Source: G963674835 sp963674835 (GTDB taxonomy: Bacteria > Planctomycetota > Planctomycetia > Pirellulales > Thermoguttaceae). From it: a DNA stretch of 64,000 nucleotides. The notes under the pieces were generated by a model, which saw only the letters and a program-made list of their open reading frames with translations, did no database searches and was not told where the DNA came from. The stretch is taken from the NCBI GenBank assembly GCA_963674835.2, contig CAXXKC010000003.1, positions 3,162,001-3,226,000 of the forward strand. Direction: 5' to 3'. Both the position numbers and the translations under genes were made by a program. Numbering within the stretch: the first letter of the stretch is position 1; each line of letters opens with the position of its first letter. This document shows, piece by piece, positions 29,361 to 38,800 of the stretch.

Positions 29361-29765
29361 ATGCTCTCCCTCATTCACCGCGCCTCCGGCGATCCAGACC
29401 GCACCCAACACCTCGGACCCTACGCCATCGAGTCCCTCATCCAACCCGACGAAGAGGCCGCCGGCACCGTCTATCGCGTCACGATCGGACCGCACCAGCG
29501 CACTCGGGTGAGCTTCCACCGCATCGCCGAAGAGTACTACTACGTCCTCTCCGGTCGAGGCACCGCCCTCCTCGACGGCCGCCCGTATCCGCTCGCCGCC
29601 GGCGACTTCCTCCGCCTGCCGCCCGGCACAACGCACGGTTTCGTCACCGCCGAAGAGCCCCTTTCCATGCTGAACATTCACACACCCGGCTCGCGCCCCG
29701 ACCGCGACGTCTACTTCACCGAAGGACCACCGCCGGAAGGTTTTAGTGAAACGCCGCATCCCTGA
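29361..29765 (+). CDS. Single-domain cupin
   Basis: 134 residues, ribosome site GGAGG at 29350. One beta-barrel cupin: motif 1 lies around RIAEEYYYVLSGRGTALLDG and motif 2 around AGDFLRLPPGTTHGF, keeping one metal-ligand His in motif 2 and an equivalent Glu/His set in motif 1. Small cupins of this kind include isomerases, dioxygenases and sugar-binding or storage folds; nothing here selects among them. It probably ends the carB transcript or has a weak promoter of its own; a strong new promoter begins 35 bp after its stop. Confidence 0.75.
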   Translation: MLSLIHRASGDPDRTQHLGPYAIESLIQPDEEAAGTVYRVTIGPHQRTRVSFHRIAEEYYYVLSGRGTALLDGRPYPLAAGDFLRLPPGTTHGFVTAEEPLSMLNIHTPGSRPDRDVYFTEGPPPEGFSETPHP

Positions 29766-29799
29766 CGCTTGGCATTTCGAATTCTCGGAAAAACCGACC

Positions 29800-29828
29800 T
29801 TGACGCGTCTGAACAAATGGCCTATTCT
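29800..29828 (+). promoter_or_regulatory. Strong promoter of an orphan RNA locus
   Basis: TTGACG, exactly 17-bp spacer, TATTCT: the best sigma-70-type promoter on the plus strand in this window. No open reading frame of note follows it before the terminator at 30097-30133. Confidence 0.7.
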
Positions 29829-29834
29829 CGCCGC

Positions 29835-30133
29835 CTCAAGAGGGAACAAATGAGTCGCCTGTGAAAACGGGCGGCCATGAGTGACTATCGGCTTCCGTGC
29901 GGAAGGGTCTGCATCTGGGAATTCGCTCCGGCAAATTCCTGCGGACCACGAAGCGTTCGCCGCCGGCATGGATGCTCATGCGGTACGCTTCGAAATACGT
30001 GATGGGCCGCCCTTGGGCCGCCCAACAATGAGTCGTGCGCGACGCCCCGTGCGCCGTGCGAGAACCAATCGCTCCCGGAAACGTGAAGTGTCCTTTGCCC
30101 CCCTGGGACGCAACCTTTCCGGGGGCTTTTTTT
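29835..30133 (+). ncRNA. Candidate structured non-coding RNA, ~300 nt
   Basis: The locus lies between the promoter at 29800-29828 and the terminator at 30097-30133. Four strong hairpins are visible: a 6-bp stem with a GAAA tetraloop at 29857-29872; CTTCC-GTGC-GGAAG at 29892-29905; GGAATT/AATTCC at 29918-29939; and an 8-bp perfect stem CGAAGCGT/ACGCTTCG at 29949-29992 that itself encloses CCG-CATG/CATG-CGG. It does not match what I know of RNase P RNA, tmRNA, SRP RNA or 6S RNA. A four-codon frame (ATG at 29850) and a 41-codon frame (ATG at 29877) are present but look incidental. It could instead be a long attenuated leader of the gene at 30390. Confidence 0.55.
30097..30133 (+). terminator. 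Intrinsic terminator
   Basis: GCCCCC at 30097-30102 pairs with GGGGGC at 30121-30126 and is followed directly by seven T. The loop is 18 nt. It terminates the RNA locus about 260 nt before the next gene. Confidence 0.7.
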
Positions 30134-30258
30134 GCGCGCTCACAACCCCTCCCACTCCCAAACATGTAGGGGTGCCCCGAGCGCAGCGAGCCCCACCAGC
30201 CAAACTGCCCCCACATCAATAGACATCCCCTTTGCCGCCAACTAGACCGGCACACCAG

Positions 30259-30349
30259 AGTGCAGTCGGCGTAACCGTAACGTGTATTTCGCTTTCGGAA
30301 CCGTAGAAATACGCCGCCGCGAACGCTACAGTTAGGTGCGACATGCACT
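30259..30349 (+). repeat. Structured dispersed element, copy A
   Basis: About 91 bp bounded by AGTGCA (30259-30264) and TGCACT (30344-30349), with an inner hairpin GTATTTC (30284-30290) / GAAATAC (30306-30312). It aligns along its whole length with 56138-56231. Substitutions between copies in both stems are paired so that base-pairing is kept. It lies 40 bp upstream of the glycosidase start at 30390. Confidence 0.75.
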
Positions 30350-30389
30350 AAGCATATCGCCCCCTTGGAACCCGAGGAGACCTGCCCAG

Positions 30390-32621
30390 ATGAGCCTGCA
30401 TCTCGTTCGTTCGCTTGCGTGCTTCGGGCTGATACTAACGCTCTTGGCGGCTGCCCCGACAGCCTTCGCCGAGCCGCAAGTGCTCACCGACACGGCGACA
30501 CTGCCCCCTGTCACGCACGACCCCGACGCTCCGCGCAAAGCCGACTGGCTCATCGCGCCGACCCAGCAGAAGACCGCCGTCTATCGTGGCGCCGATCCAC
30601 GCGAAATCGTCATGACCAATGGCCTCGTCCGGCGCACTTGGCGCATTGCACCAAACGCCGCCACCGTAGCTCTCGACAACCTCATCACCGGCGAAACTCT
30701 CCTCCGAGGCGTCAAGCCGGAAGCCAAGCTCCAACTCAACGGCAAGGACTACGACGTCGGCGGCCTCGTCGGCCAACCCAACTACGCCTATCTCCGCCCG
30801 GAATGGCTGAACTCCATGACCGCGGCCGCAGACGCGTTCCAATGGACCGGCTTTGAAATCGGCCCCACCCGCGAGCGATTCGCCTGGAAACGCGTCCGCT
30901 ATGCCGCCGACCTCCCCTGGCCACCGCCAGGCGCCTCGCTCACACTGCATTTCAAAGCCCCACCCGCATCTGACCTCGATGGCATCACCGTCTCCATCCA
31001 CTACGAGATGTACGACGGCATTCCGCTGCTCTGCAAATGGCTCACGGTCGAAAACCACGGCCAGAAAACCGTCAGGCTGCAGAAGTTCACCAGCGAAATC
31101 CTCGCCGTCGTCGAAGCCGAATCCGCCGTCGAAGACCTGCCGTGTTGGCGACGACCCAACCTTCACGTCGAAAGCGACTATGCCTTCTGCGGCATGGCCA
31201 CCAGCGGCGCCAATCGTACGACCCGCTGGGTGGCCGACCCCCAGTACAAGACCCAGGTCGACTACACCTACGGCACGCCCTGCCAGCTCGAAAGTCGCCC
31301 GCCCATCGGCCCCGATCAGCTCATCGAGCCGGGCAAGACCTTCGAGACCTTCCGCACCTTCGAGTTGGCCCTCGATTCCACCGAACGAGAACGCCGCGGA
31401 CTCTCGCTTCGCCGCATGTACCGCACCATCGCCCCTTGGGTGACCGAAAACCCGACCCTGCTGCACGTCACTTCCACCGATCCGGCCGTCGTCCGAAACG
31501 CCATCGATCAGTGCGCCGAGGTCGGTTTTGAAATGGTCATCCTCAGCTTCGGCAGCGGCATCAACATCGAGGATCCCAGCCCCGACAACTTGGCCAAAAT
31601 GAAACAACTCGCCGACTACGCCCATCAAAAAGGCGTCGAGATCGGCGGCTACTCGCTCTTGGCCAGCCGCACCATCAGCCCCGACGCCGATGCAATCAAC
31701 CCCAAAACCGGCAAGCCGGGCGGCGCCGTCTTCGGCAATTCGCCCTGCCTCGGAAGCGAATGGGGCCGCCAGTACTTTGCCAACCTCCGCACCTTCTTCA
31801 CGGCAACCGGCATGAACGTCCTCGAGCACGATGGCTCCTACCCCGGCGACGTTTGCGCCTCGACCAAACATCCCGGACATCGTGGTTTGGACGACTCGCA
31901 GTGGCAGCAGTGGAAGATGGTCACCGACCTCTACAAATGGTGTCGCGCCCAGGGTATCTACCTCAACGTGCCCGACTTCTATTTCCTCACCGGCTCGACC
32001 AAGACCGCCATGGGCTACCGCGAGACCAATTGGTCTCTGCCCCGCGCCCAGCAGATCATCCACGCCCGCCAAAACATCTACGACGGAACGTGGGAAAAGA
32101 CGCCCACCATGGGCTGGATGTTCGTCCCCTTGGTCCAGTATCATGGCGGTGGCGCCGCCGCCACGATCGAACCCCTTTCCGAGCATCTGGCCGACTACGA
32201 GGCCCATCTGGCCAACGTCTTCGGCGCCGGAGTCCAGGCCTGCTACCGCGGCCCGCGACTCTACGACACCGACGCCACCAAGGCCGTCGTCAAGAAATGG
32301 GTCGACTTTTACAAGAAGCACCGCGCCATCCTCGACTCCGACATCATCCACGTGCGCCGCGCCGACGGACGCCATCTCGACTGCTGGCTGCACGTCAATC
32401 CCCAGTTGAAGACCAAGGGACTCGCCATGGTCTACAACCCGTTGGACCACCCCGTCAGCAAAACCCTCCAGTTGCCGCTGTACTACACGGGCCTGCAAAC
32501 CACGGCCTCGATCCGCTGCGAAGAAGGCCCGCCGACCGAGTATCAACTCGACCGCCAGTACCGCGTCGAACTGCCCGTCACTGTGCCCGCGTCCGGCGTC
32601 ACCTGGTTCCTCATCGAGTAA
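30390..32621 (+). CDS. Exported glycoside hydrolase, alpha-galactosidase-like (clan GH-D-like)
   Basis: 743 residues. GAGGAGA at 30374-30380 precedes ATG 30390, which opens a signal peptide (MSLHLVRSLACFGLILTLLA, cleavage near AFAEP). The N-terminal ~340 residues are a beta-sandwich (SIHYEMYDGIPLLCKWLTVE), as in the N-terminal domains of GH36-type enzymes. A TIM barrel follows (FEMVILSFGSGI, VEIGGYSLLASR). MNVLEHDGSYPGD holds aspartates at a position typical of clan D nucleophiles, and a C-terminal beta domain closes the chain (LAMVYNPLDHPVSKTLQLPL). Substrate is inferred only by fold. The structured repeat copy A sits immediately upstream. Confidence 0.7.
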   Translation: MSLHLVRSLACFGLILTLLAAAPTAFAEPQVLTDTATLPPVTHDPDAPRKADWLIAPTQQKTAVYRGADPREIVMTNGLVRRTWRIAPNAATVALDNLITGETLLRGVKPEAKLQLNGKDYDVGGLVGQPNYAYLRPEWLNSMTAAADAFQWTGFEIGPTRERFAWKRVRYAADLPWPPPGASLTLHFKAPPASDLDGITVSIHYEMYDGIPLLCKWLTVENHGQKTVRLQKFTSEILAVVEAESAVEDLPCWRRPNLHVESDYAFCGMATSGANRTTRWVADPQYKTQVDYTYGTPCQLESRPPIGPDQLIEPGKTFETFRTFELALDSTERERRGLSLRRMYRTIAPWVTENPTLLHVTSTDPAVVRNAIDQCAEVGFEMVILSFGSGINIEDPSPDNLAKMKQLADYAHQKGVEIGGYSLLASRTISPDADAINPKTGKPGGAVFGNSPCLGSEWGRQYFANLRTFFTATGMNVLEHDGSYPGDVCASTKHPGHRGLDDSQWQQWKMVTDLYKWCRAQGIYLNVPDFYFLTGSTKTAMGYRETNWSLPRAQQIIHARQNIYDGTWEKTPTMGWMFVPLVQYHGGGAAATIEPLSEHLADYEAHLANVFGAGVQACYRGPRLYDTDATKAVVKKWVDFYKKHRAILDSDIIHVRRADGRHLDCWLHVNPQLKTKGLAMVYNPLDHPVSKTLQLPLYYTGLQTTASIRCEEGPPTEYQLDRQYRVELPVTVPASGVTWFLIE

Positions 32622-32678
32622 TCCCCCAAGACATCAACCACGCCCGCGCGCCATCTCAGGCAACAAGTTCCAACCCGT

Positions 32679-32706
32679 TTGATCTAGGCCTCCGACCCGC
32701 TATACT
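32679..32706 (+). promoter_or_regulatory. Promoter of the NCS1 permease
   Basis: TTGATC, 16-bp spacer, TATACT. Transcription would start near 32713, leaving a leader of ~165 nt before the ATG at 32878. Confidence 0.5.
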
Positions 32707-32712
32707 GGCCTT

Positions 32713-32877
32713 CGCAAATATCCCCGCTCGGTACGGGGTTCCCGCTGCACCGAGTGGGCCGACCGAAGCTTCTTCCACGGGCAGATAGAACCTTCGGCCG
32801 CGTCCAACGGTTCGGTCCCGCGTTCGACGCGAGTCCGGTGAAGCGAAAGCTCTTGCGTCCTATGCGGGAGGAACTCG
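32713..32877 (+). promoter_or_regulatory. Structured 5' leader, possible riboswitch or attenuator
   Basis: A hairpin CCCCG/CGGGG (32722-32738) has a loop containing CTCGGT that is complementary to ACCGAG at 32749-32754, so an H-type pseudoknot or two mutually exclusive hairpins can form. Two further stems follow: CCGAAG/CTTCGG (32763-32797) and CGCGT/ACGCG (32819-32831). The ribosome site GGGAGGAA follows at about 32865. I do not recognise a known riboswitch class. Confidence 0.4.
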
Positions 32878-34314
32878 ATGGCGTCAGTGCTCCCTGATTA
32901 CGTGGCCACAGCCAAACCTGTGCCCCCCAACAACAGGGTCGCCTGGTACAAATGCACGGCCCAGACCTACGCCAGCATCATGCTCTGGTTCGTCTTCTGG
33001 CAGGATATCCCCACCGGCGGCGGCGCCCTGGGCGGCACCTTGGCCCAAGGTCTCACCGTCGCCTTCTCCGGTCTCGTCCTTGCGGCCCTCCTCTGCCATT
33101 TCCTGTATTACCTCGTGCCTGGGCTTCTCGGCCTCAAGACAGGCCTCCCCTTGCACATCGTCGGCACCTCAACCTACGGAGTCCGCGGCGGCCGACTTCT
33201 GCCCGCATTCTTCATGGGGCTATTCCAGTTTGCCTGGCTCGGCATCAACGCCTTCTTCGTCGCCCGTTTCCTCTGTGCACCTTTCTACGGCAACGACCCG
33301 ACAGCCGCCGCCATCCCTCACGCCCTCGTGGCCGTCGCATGGTGCGTTCTGGCCGCTCTCCTGGGGCTCAAAGCCAGTCGATACGTTGCCAAAGTCGCCA
33401 GGTTCCTCCCCCTGATCCCCCTGGGCATCCTGCTGATGCTATTCGTCGGCACGGTCGATGGAATCAACTCGTTCGATTGCGTCCAGCTTGCCGGTGCAGC
33501 CACACAGGCCGCGGCGGCCAACCGCTTGGGACCCATGCCTTCGATCCTGCCGATCTGGGGTGTCGTCAACCTGTTGGTCACCTACATCATCGGCTTCTTC
33601 GCCGTGGCGGGCGCCGCAGGCGCTGATCTCGGTATGCACAACCGCAACGAAGACGACATCCAGTTGGGCGGCCTGGTTGGCGTCGCCGGCATCATGATTC
33701 TCACCGGCGGCCTCTCGCTCCTCATCGTCGCCGGCGCGTTCGCAAAAGGCCTCATCGCCGATCCCAACCAGTTGCAGACGACCAGCCTCATGACCAACAT
33801 CGTGGGCGCACGCCGCGCCAACTTCTTCCTCTACTTGCTGGCGCTGACGGCGTTCCCGGGCTCCTGTTTCTCGGTTTCCATCGCCGCCAACAGCCTCAAA
33901 ACGACCCTTCCCAAGATCAGCCCCATCCTCTCCGTCGGCACGGGTACCCTGGCCAGCATCCTCCTCGCAGTCACCGGTTGGGCCGGCGATGTCCTCGCCA
34001 TCTTCTCCATCATGGGCGCTTGCTTCGGCCCAATCTGTGGCGCCATGGCCGCCGACTTCCTCCTCTCCCACCAGAAATGGGCCGGTCCGCGTGCCGGATT
34101 CAATCCGGCCGGTTGGATCTCCTGGGCTGCCGGCTTCGTCGTCGGCGCCGCCAATTTCCTCCCGGGCCTCGCCGGACAGATCCCCGTCCCTCCACTGGCC
34201 GCCTTCGTCGTCGGCTTCCTCCTCTACGTCCTCCTGGCCAAGCTGCGCCTCCAAAGCCAAGTTATCGCACAGCCCACCCCGGTCAACGAACCGGCACTCA
34301 CCTCCACACGCTAG
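32878..34314 (+). CDS. NCS1-family permease (CodB-like)
   Basis: 478 residues with about twelve membrane segments. The N-terminal region resembles CodB-type members of the nucleobase-cation-symport-1 family (SIMLWFVFWQDIPTGGGALG for helix 1 and its loop; FQFAWLGINAFFVARF). NCS1 carriers move cytosine, purines, hydantoins, thiamine-related compounds or guanidine-related ligands with H+ or Na+; the substrate cannot be told here. The start has a strong site (GGGAGGAA). No nucleobase catabolic gene is adjacent. The leader at 32713-32877 may sense the substrate. It is 247 bp from the efflux genes, which appear independent. Confidence 0.82.
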   Translation: MASVLPDYVATAKPVPPNNRVAWYKCTAQTYASIMLWFVFWQDIPTGGGALGGTLAQGLTVAFSGLVLAALLCHFLYYLVPGLLGLKTGLPLHIVGTSTYGVRGGRLLPAFFMGLFQFAWLGINAFFVARFLCAPFYGNDPTAAAIPHALVAVAWCVLAALLGLKASRYVAKVARFLPLIPLGILLMLFVGTVDGINSFDCVQLAGAATQAAAANRLGPMPSILPIWGVVNLLVTYIIGFFAVAGAAGADLGMHNRNEDDIQLGGLVGVAGIMILTGGLSLLIVAGAFAKGLIADPNQLQTTSLMTNIVGARRANFFLYLLALTAFPGSCFSVSIAANSLKTTLPKISPILSVGTGTLASILLAVTGWAGDVLAIFSIMGACFGPICGAMAADFLLSHQKWAGPRAGFNPAGWISWAAGFVVGAANFLPGLAGQIPVPPLAAFVVGFLLYVLLAKLRLQSQVIAQPTPVNEPALTSTR

Positions 34315-34383
34315 AACGCCGACCATCCGGCCGCTGCCCACGGTTCCCGCCAGTCAGGCCGTTTCAGGCCACAGAAGACACAC

Positions 34384-34403
34384 CCACCCCCTCCGCGGGG
34401 TGG
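34384..34403 (+). terminator. Hairpin, possible terminator after the permease gene
   Basis: CCACCCC-CTCCGC-GGGGTGG, a 7-bp perfect stem 70 bp after the permease stop. No T-tract follows, so it may be Rho-dependent or only a processing signal. Confidence 0.3.
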
Positions 34404-34561
34404 ATGCCGGCGCGTTTCGTCCCGCTGCGCCCTCTGCACGCGCCTGACGTCCCATCTTGAAAGCTATGTTTGTGGCGAAGCCTGCGGGCTGCCGGGGACA
34501 CTCCAGGTCCACCCCACGACAGCATACTCCCGCTCAAACCACCGTGAGCGATAGGTGAACC

Positions 34562-35857
34562 ATGCATGCAACTCGCGCCACTGAATCAGCCCGCCTACTT
34601 CTGGCCGTCGCCATCCTTGCCGTCGCGGGCGGGTGCGGCGAGTCCCCCAAGATCGAAACCGAACCGACCGTCGTCATCGTAAGCAAACCCCTGCAACAGG
34701 ATGTTCAGGATTTCGCCGACTTCCCCGGACGCACCGATGCCGCCATGTCGGTCATCCTCCGCTCTCGTGTGACCGGCTACCTCATGAGCTTCGATTTCAA
34801 AGTCGGCTCCGAGGTCAAGAAAGACGCCCTCCTCTTCCAGATCGACCCCCGCGAATACGACGCCGCTCTCGAACGAGCTCAAGCCGACGTCCTCATCTGC
34901 CAAGCCAATCTGAAACTCGCCAATGCCGACTTGGAACGCGCAAAGCGACTGCTCCCCAAAGGCGCCGTCAGCCAGGAAGACTTCGACAAATACACTGCCT
35001 CTGCCGCCGAAGCCGATGCCTCGCTTGCATCCGCCAAAGCCAAAGTCGATCAGGCTAAGCTCAACGTTGAGTTCACCCGAATCACCGCCCCCTTCGCCGG
35101 CGAAATCGGGCGGAACCTCATCGATATCGGCAACCTCGTTACCGCCGATGTCACGGAACTAGGCAATATTGTCACAGTCGATCCCGTCTATGTCTACTTC
35201 GACATCGACGAACGCACCATGCTCCGCCTGCAACGAATGCTCATCTCCGGAAAGATCCCCGGCGCAAAAGACAACGCCTTCCCTGTCATGGTTCGACTGG
35301 CCGACGAGACCGACTACACCCACAAAGCCATGATCGATTTCATAAACAACCGTGTCGACCCCAACACCGGCACGATCCGCCTGCGAGCCGTGCTGCCTAA
35401 CCCCATTGTCGGCAACGGCCACCGCCAGTTCGCCAGCGGCCTCTTCGCCCGCGTCCGCCTGCCGATCGGCCCGCCCTTCAAGGCCTTGGAGGTCATGGAC
35501 AGAGCCATTATGAGCCAACAGGGCCAGAAGTACGTCTACACCGTCAATGCCAAGAACGAGGTCCAGTATCGACCCGTCACCACAGGCACAGTCCACAACG
35601 GCCTTCGCGTCATCGAGAAAGGAATCGACCCCGACGATCGCGTCATCATTAGCGGATTGCAGATGGTACGCCCCGGCATCGTCGTCACTCCCAAGCCGGG
35701 CCCCATGCGCCCGCAAGAGGACGACGCCTCGACCGACCAGGCGCCAACCGAAAACGCTAAGCCCGCCAAACCCGACGAAAACACCAAGCCCGAAGCGAAA
35801 CCTGAGCCCGCGGCCAATCCCAAGCCTGCCGCCAGCGCCGAGCCCGCCAAAAAATAA
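34562..35857 (+). CDS. RND efflux membrane fusion protein (AcrA/MexA family lipoprotein)
   Basis: 431 residues, ribosome site AGGTGA. The lipobox LAVAGGC at residues ~19-25 makes it a lipoprotein. Family order is visible: barrel-sandwich half (ILRSRVTGYLMSFDFKVGSEVKKDALLFQIDP), a long alpha-hairpin coiled coil (~95-170), the second lipoyl half (ITAPFAGEIGRNLIDIGNLV) and the beta-barrel domain. The last ~50 residues are a Lys/Glu/Pro/Ala-rich tail not seen in AcrA. It bridges the inner-membrane pump encoded 21 bp downstream to an outer-membrane channel. No TolC-type gene is in the window. Confidence 0.93.
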   Translation: MHATRATESARLLLAVAILAVAGGCGESPKIETEPTVVIVSKPLQQDVQDFADFPGRTDAAMSVILRSRVTGYLMSFDFKVGSEVKKDALLFQIDPREYDAALERAQADVLICQANLKLANADLERAKRLLPKGAVSQEDFDKYTASAAEADASLASAKAKVDQAKLNVEFTRITAPFAGEIGRNLIDIGNLVTADVTELGNIVTVDPVYVYFDIDERTMLRLQRMLISGKIPGAKDNAFPVMVRLADETDYTHKAMIDFINNRVDPNTGTIRLRAVLPNPIVGNGHRQFASGLFARVRLPIGPPFKALEVMDRAIMSQQGQKYVYTVNAKNEVQYRPVTTGTVHNGLRVIEKGIDPDDRVIISGLQMVRPGIVVTPKPGPMRPQEDDASTDQAPTENAKPAKPDENTKPEAKPEPAANPKPAASAEPAKK

Positions 35858-35878
35858 CGTCGCGAGAGAGCCCCCACG

Positions 35879-38800
35879 ATGTTTGCCCGATTCTTCATTG
35901 ATCGCCCGGTCTTTGCGTGGGTCATTTCGATCGTTATCGTATTGGCCGGACTCGCAGCGGCCTTCACTCTGCCCATCGCCCAATATCCTGAAATCACTCC
36001 GCCGACCGTCCTCGTGGCCTGCCAATACCCCGGTGCCAGTGCCCAAGTCGTGGCCGACACCGTCGCGGCACCCATCGAGCAGCAGGTCAATGGCGTCGAG
36101 GACATGCTCTACATGTCCTCCCAAAGCGGCAGCGACGGCTCGTATAACCTCACCGTCACTTTCGCCCTCGGCACCGATCTGGACATGGCCCAAGTGCTCG
36201 TCCAAAACCGCGTCGCCCTCGCCAATCCCGTGCTGCCCGACGTCGTCAAGGCCACCGGCGTGACCGTCAAAAAGCAGTCCCCAAGCATCCTGCTGGTCGT
36301 CAATCTGTTCTCCGAAGTCAATCCGGAAACCGGCAAACGCTACTTCGACCAGTTGTACTTGAGCAACTATGCCACCATCCAGATCCGCGACGAAATCCTG
36401 CGCCTCGACGGGGTCGGCGACGTCAACCTGCTCGGCCAGCAGGACTACAGCATGCGAATCTGGCTCGATCCCGACAAGATGGCCTCCTGGAACGTCACCG
36501 CCTCCGACGTCGTTCGCGTCCTCAAGGAGCAAAACGTCCAGGTCGCCGCCGGACAGTTCGGCCAACAGCCCGTACCGCCCGGCCAGGACTTCCAATACAC
36601 GATCACCACGCTCGGACGCCTCGAAACGCCCGAGCAGTTCGCCGATATCATCCTCAAGACGGGCAAGGATGGCCGCATCAGCCGGCTACGCGATGTCGCC
36701 TGGATCGAACTCGGAGCCAAAAACCAGGACGTTCGTAGCCGCCTCGACGGCATGCCCTCCATCGGCTTGGCCGTCTTCCAGTTGCCCGGCTCCAACGCTC
36801 TCCAGGTCGCCGACGAAGTCAAAGCAAAAGTCTCCGAGCTGTCCAAACGCTTTCCCCAAGGACTGAAATACGGTATCTACTACGACACCACCCCGTTCAT
36901 CGAAGAGTCCGTCGCCGAAGTCTTCAAAACACTCCGCGACGCCATCATCCTCGTCGCCATCGTCGTCCTCTTCTTCCTCCAGGACTGGAAATCCCTCATC
37001 CTGCCCCTCATCGATGTCGGTGTCTCCCTCGTCGGTACCTTCGCCATCATGAAGCTCATGGGCTTCACGCTCAATAACCTCACGCTTTTCGGGCTCGTCC
37101 TCGCCATCGGAATTGTCGTCGACGATGCCATCGTCGTCCTCGAAAACATCGAACGATGGATGGCAATGGGCTACCCCGTGCGCGAAGCCACCATCAAAGC
37201 GATGGACGAAATCACCGGCCCCATCATTGCCATCACCCTCGTCCTCAGCTCCGTCTTCCTCCCCAGCGCCTTCCTCGGTGGCATCACCGGCCAGTTCTAT
37301 CGCCAGTTCGCCCTCACGATCGCCGCCGCCATGATCATCTCGGCCACCAATGCCATGACCATGACGCCCGCGCGCGCCAATGCTGTCTTCGGACACCGAA
37401 AACCCGGCCAGCACGAAGAAGATGGCCGCGAGGCGCTCCCCTGGTGGGGAATTACCCTCATCGCCGGTGCGGCCGCCGCCTGGCTGCTCGAAGACATCGT
37501 CGTCAGTCTCCTTGGCCTCCCCGCAGTCGACGACGGACTCGTCGCTTGGAAAGCCTGGGCAATTCGCGCCGGCCTGTTCGTAGTCTTCGCCGGACTCGGC
37601 TGGACACTCGTCCATCCCATCAACCGCATCCTCGCAGTCCTCTTCCGGGCCTTCAATCGCGTCTTCGATTGGGTCACCGATGCCTACGGCCGCTTCATTG
37701 GCCGATTGCTCCGCGTAAGTGTTGTCGCTCTGGTCGTCTACGGAGGGCTGCTCGGCCTCACAGGGCTCGGATTTGAACGAGTCCCCATGGGCTTCATCCC
37801 CAGCCAGGACAAGGGCTACCTCGTTTGCAACGTTCAATTGCCCGACTCCGCCTCGCTCGACCGCACCACCGAGGTCGTCGCCCGATTCGAAAAAATCGCC
37901 CTCAAGACCCCCGGCGTAGCACACACGGTTGCCGTCCCCGGCAAATCGATCATCCTCAACGCGAACAGCTCGAACTACGCCACCGTCTTCGTCACGCTCA
38001 AACCCTTCGAAGATCGCACGGATCCCCGCGAGAGCGGACCGGCGATCGCCATGAAACTCAACAAGCTTTGCCACAGCCAGATTCTCGATGCCCAAATCGG
38101 CGTCTTCGGCGCGCCCCCCGTCGATGGCCTCGGCAATGCCGGCGGCTTCAAACTCATGATCGAGGACCGTGGCGACAGCGGCTACGCTAAACTCGCCGGT
38201 CAAGCCGATAACATCGCCCAAAAAGGGAACGAGATTCAGGGCCTCACCAGCCTCTTCAGCAGCTTCCGCGCCGACACGCCCCAGATGTACGCCGATATCG
38301 ACCGCACGCAGTGCAAAGCCCAAGGCGTTAGCTTGACCGACGTGTTCGAGACGCTCCAGGTCCTCCTCGGCAGCTACTACGTCAACGATTTCAACCGCTT
38401 CGGCCGCACCTGGCAGGTCAACGCCCAGGCGGATGGCAAGTTCCGGCTCTCACCCGATACCGTCAACCAGTTCCGGGTCCGCAACGACCAAGGCCAGATG
38501 GTGCCCCTCGGTGCCCTCTGCCACATCCGTGATTCCAGCGGACCCGTCATGATCACCCGCTACAACATGTACCCCGCCTCCGCCATCAACGGCAACTCCC
38601 TGCCGGGCGTCAGTTCCGGCTGGGTCATCCAAACCATGCAGAACCTGTGCCGGGAGCAACTCGACAAGTCGATGGCCTACGAGTGGACCGAGCTCACCTA
38701 CATGCAAACGCTCGCCGGCGGAACGGCCATCTTCGCCTTCGTCGGCGCGGTCGTCCTCGTCTTCCTCGTGCTCGCTGCCCAGTACGAAAGCTGGTCGATG

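Noticed and set aside
29881..30222. 113-codon plus-strand frame in the RNA locus
   Set aside because: Runs through the terminator, Arg/Pro-rich, without ribosome site or family.
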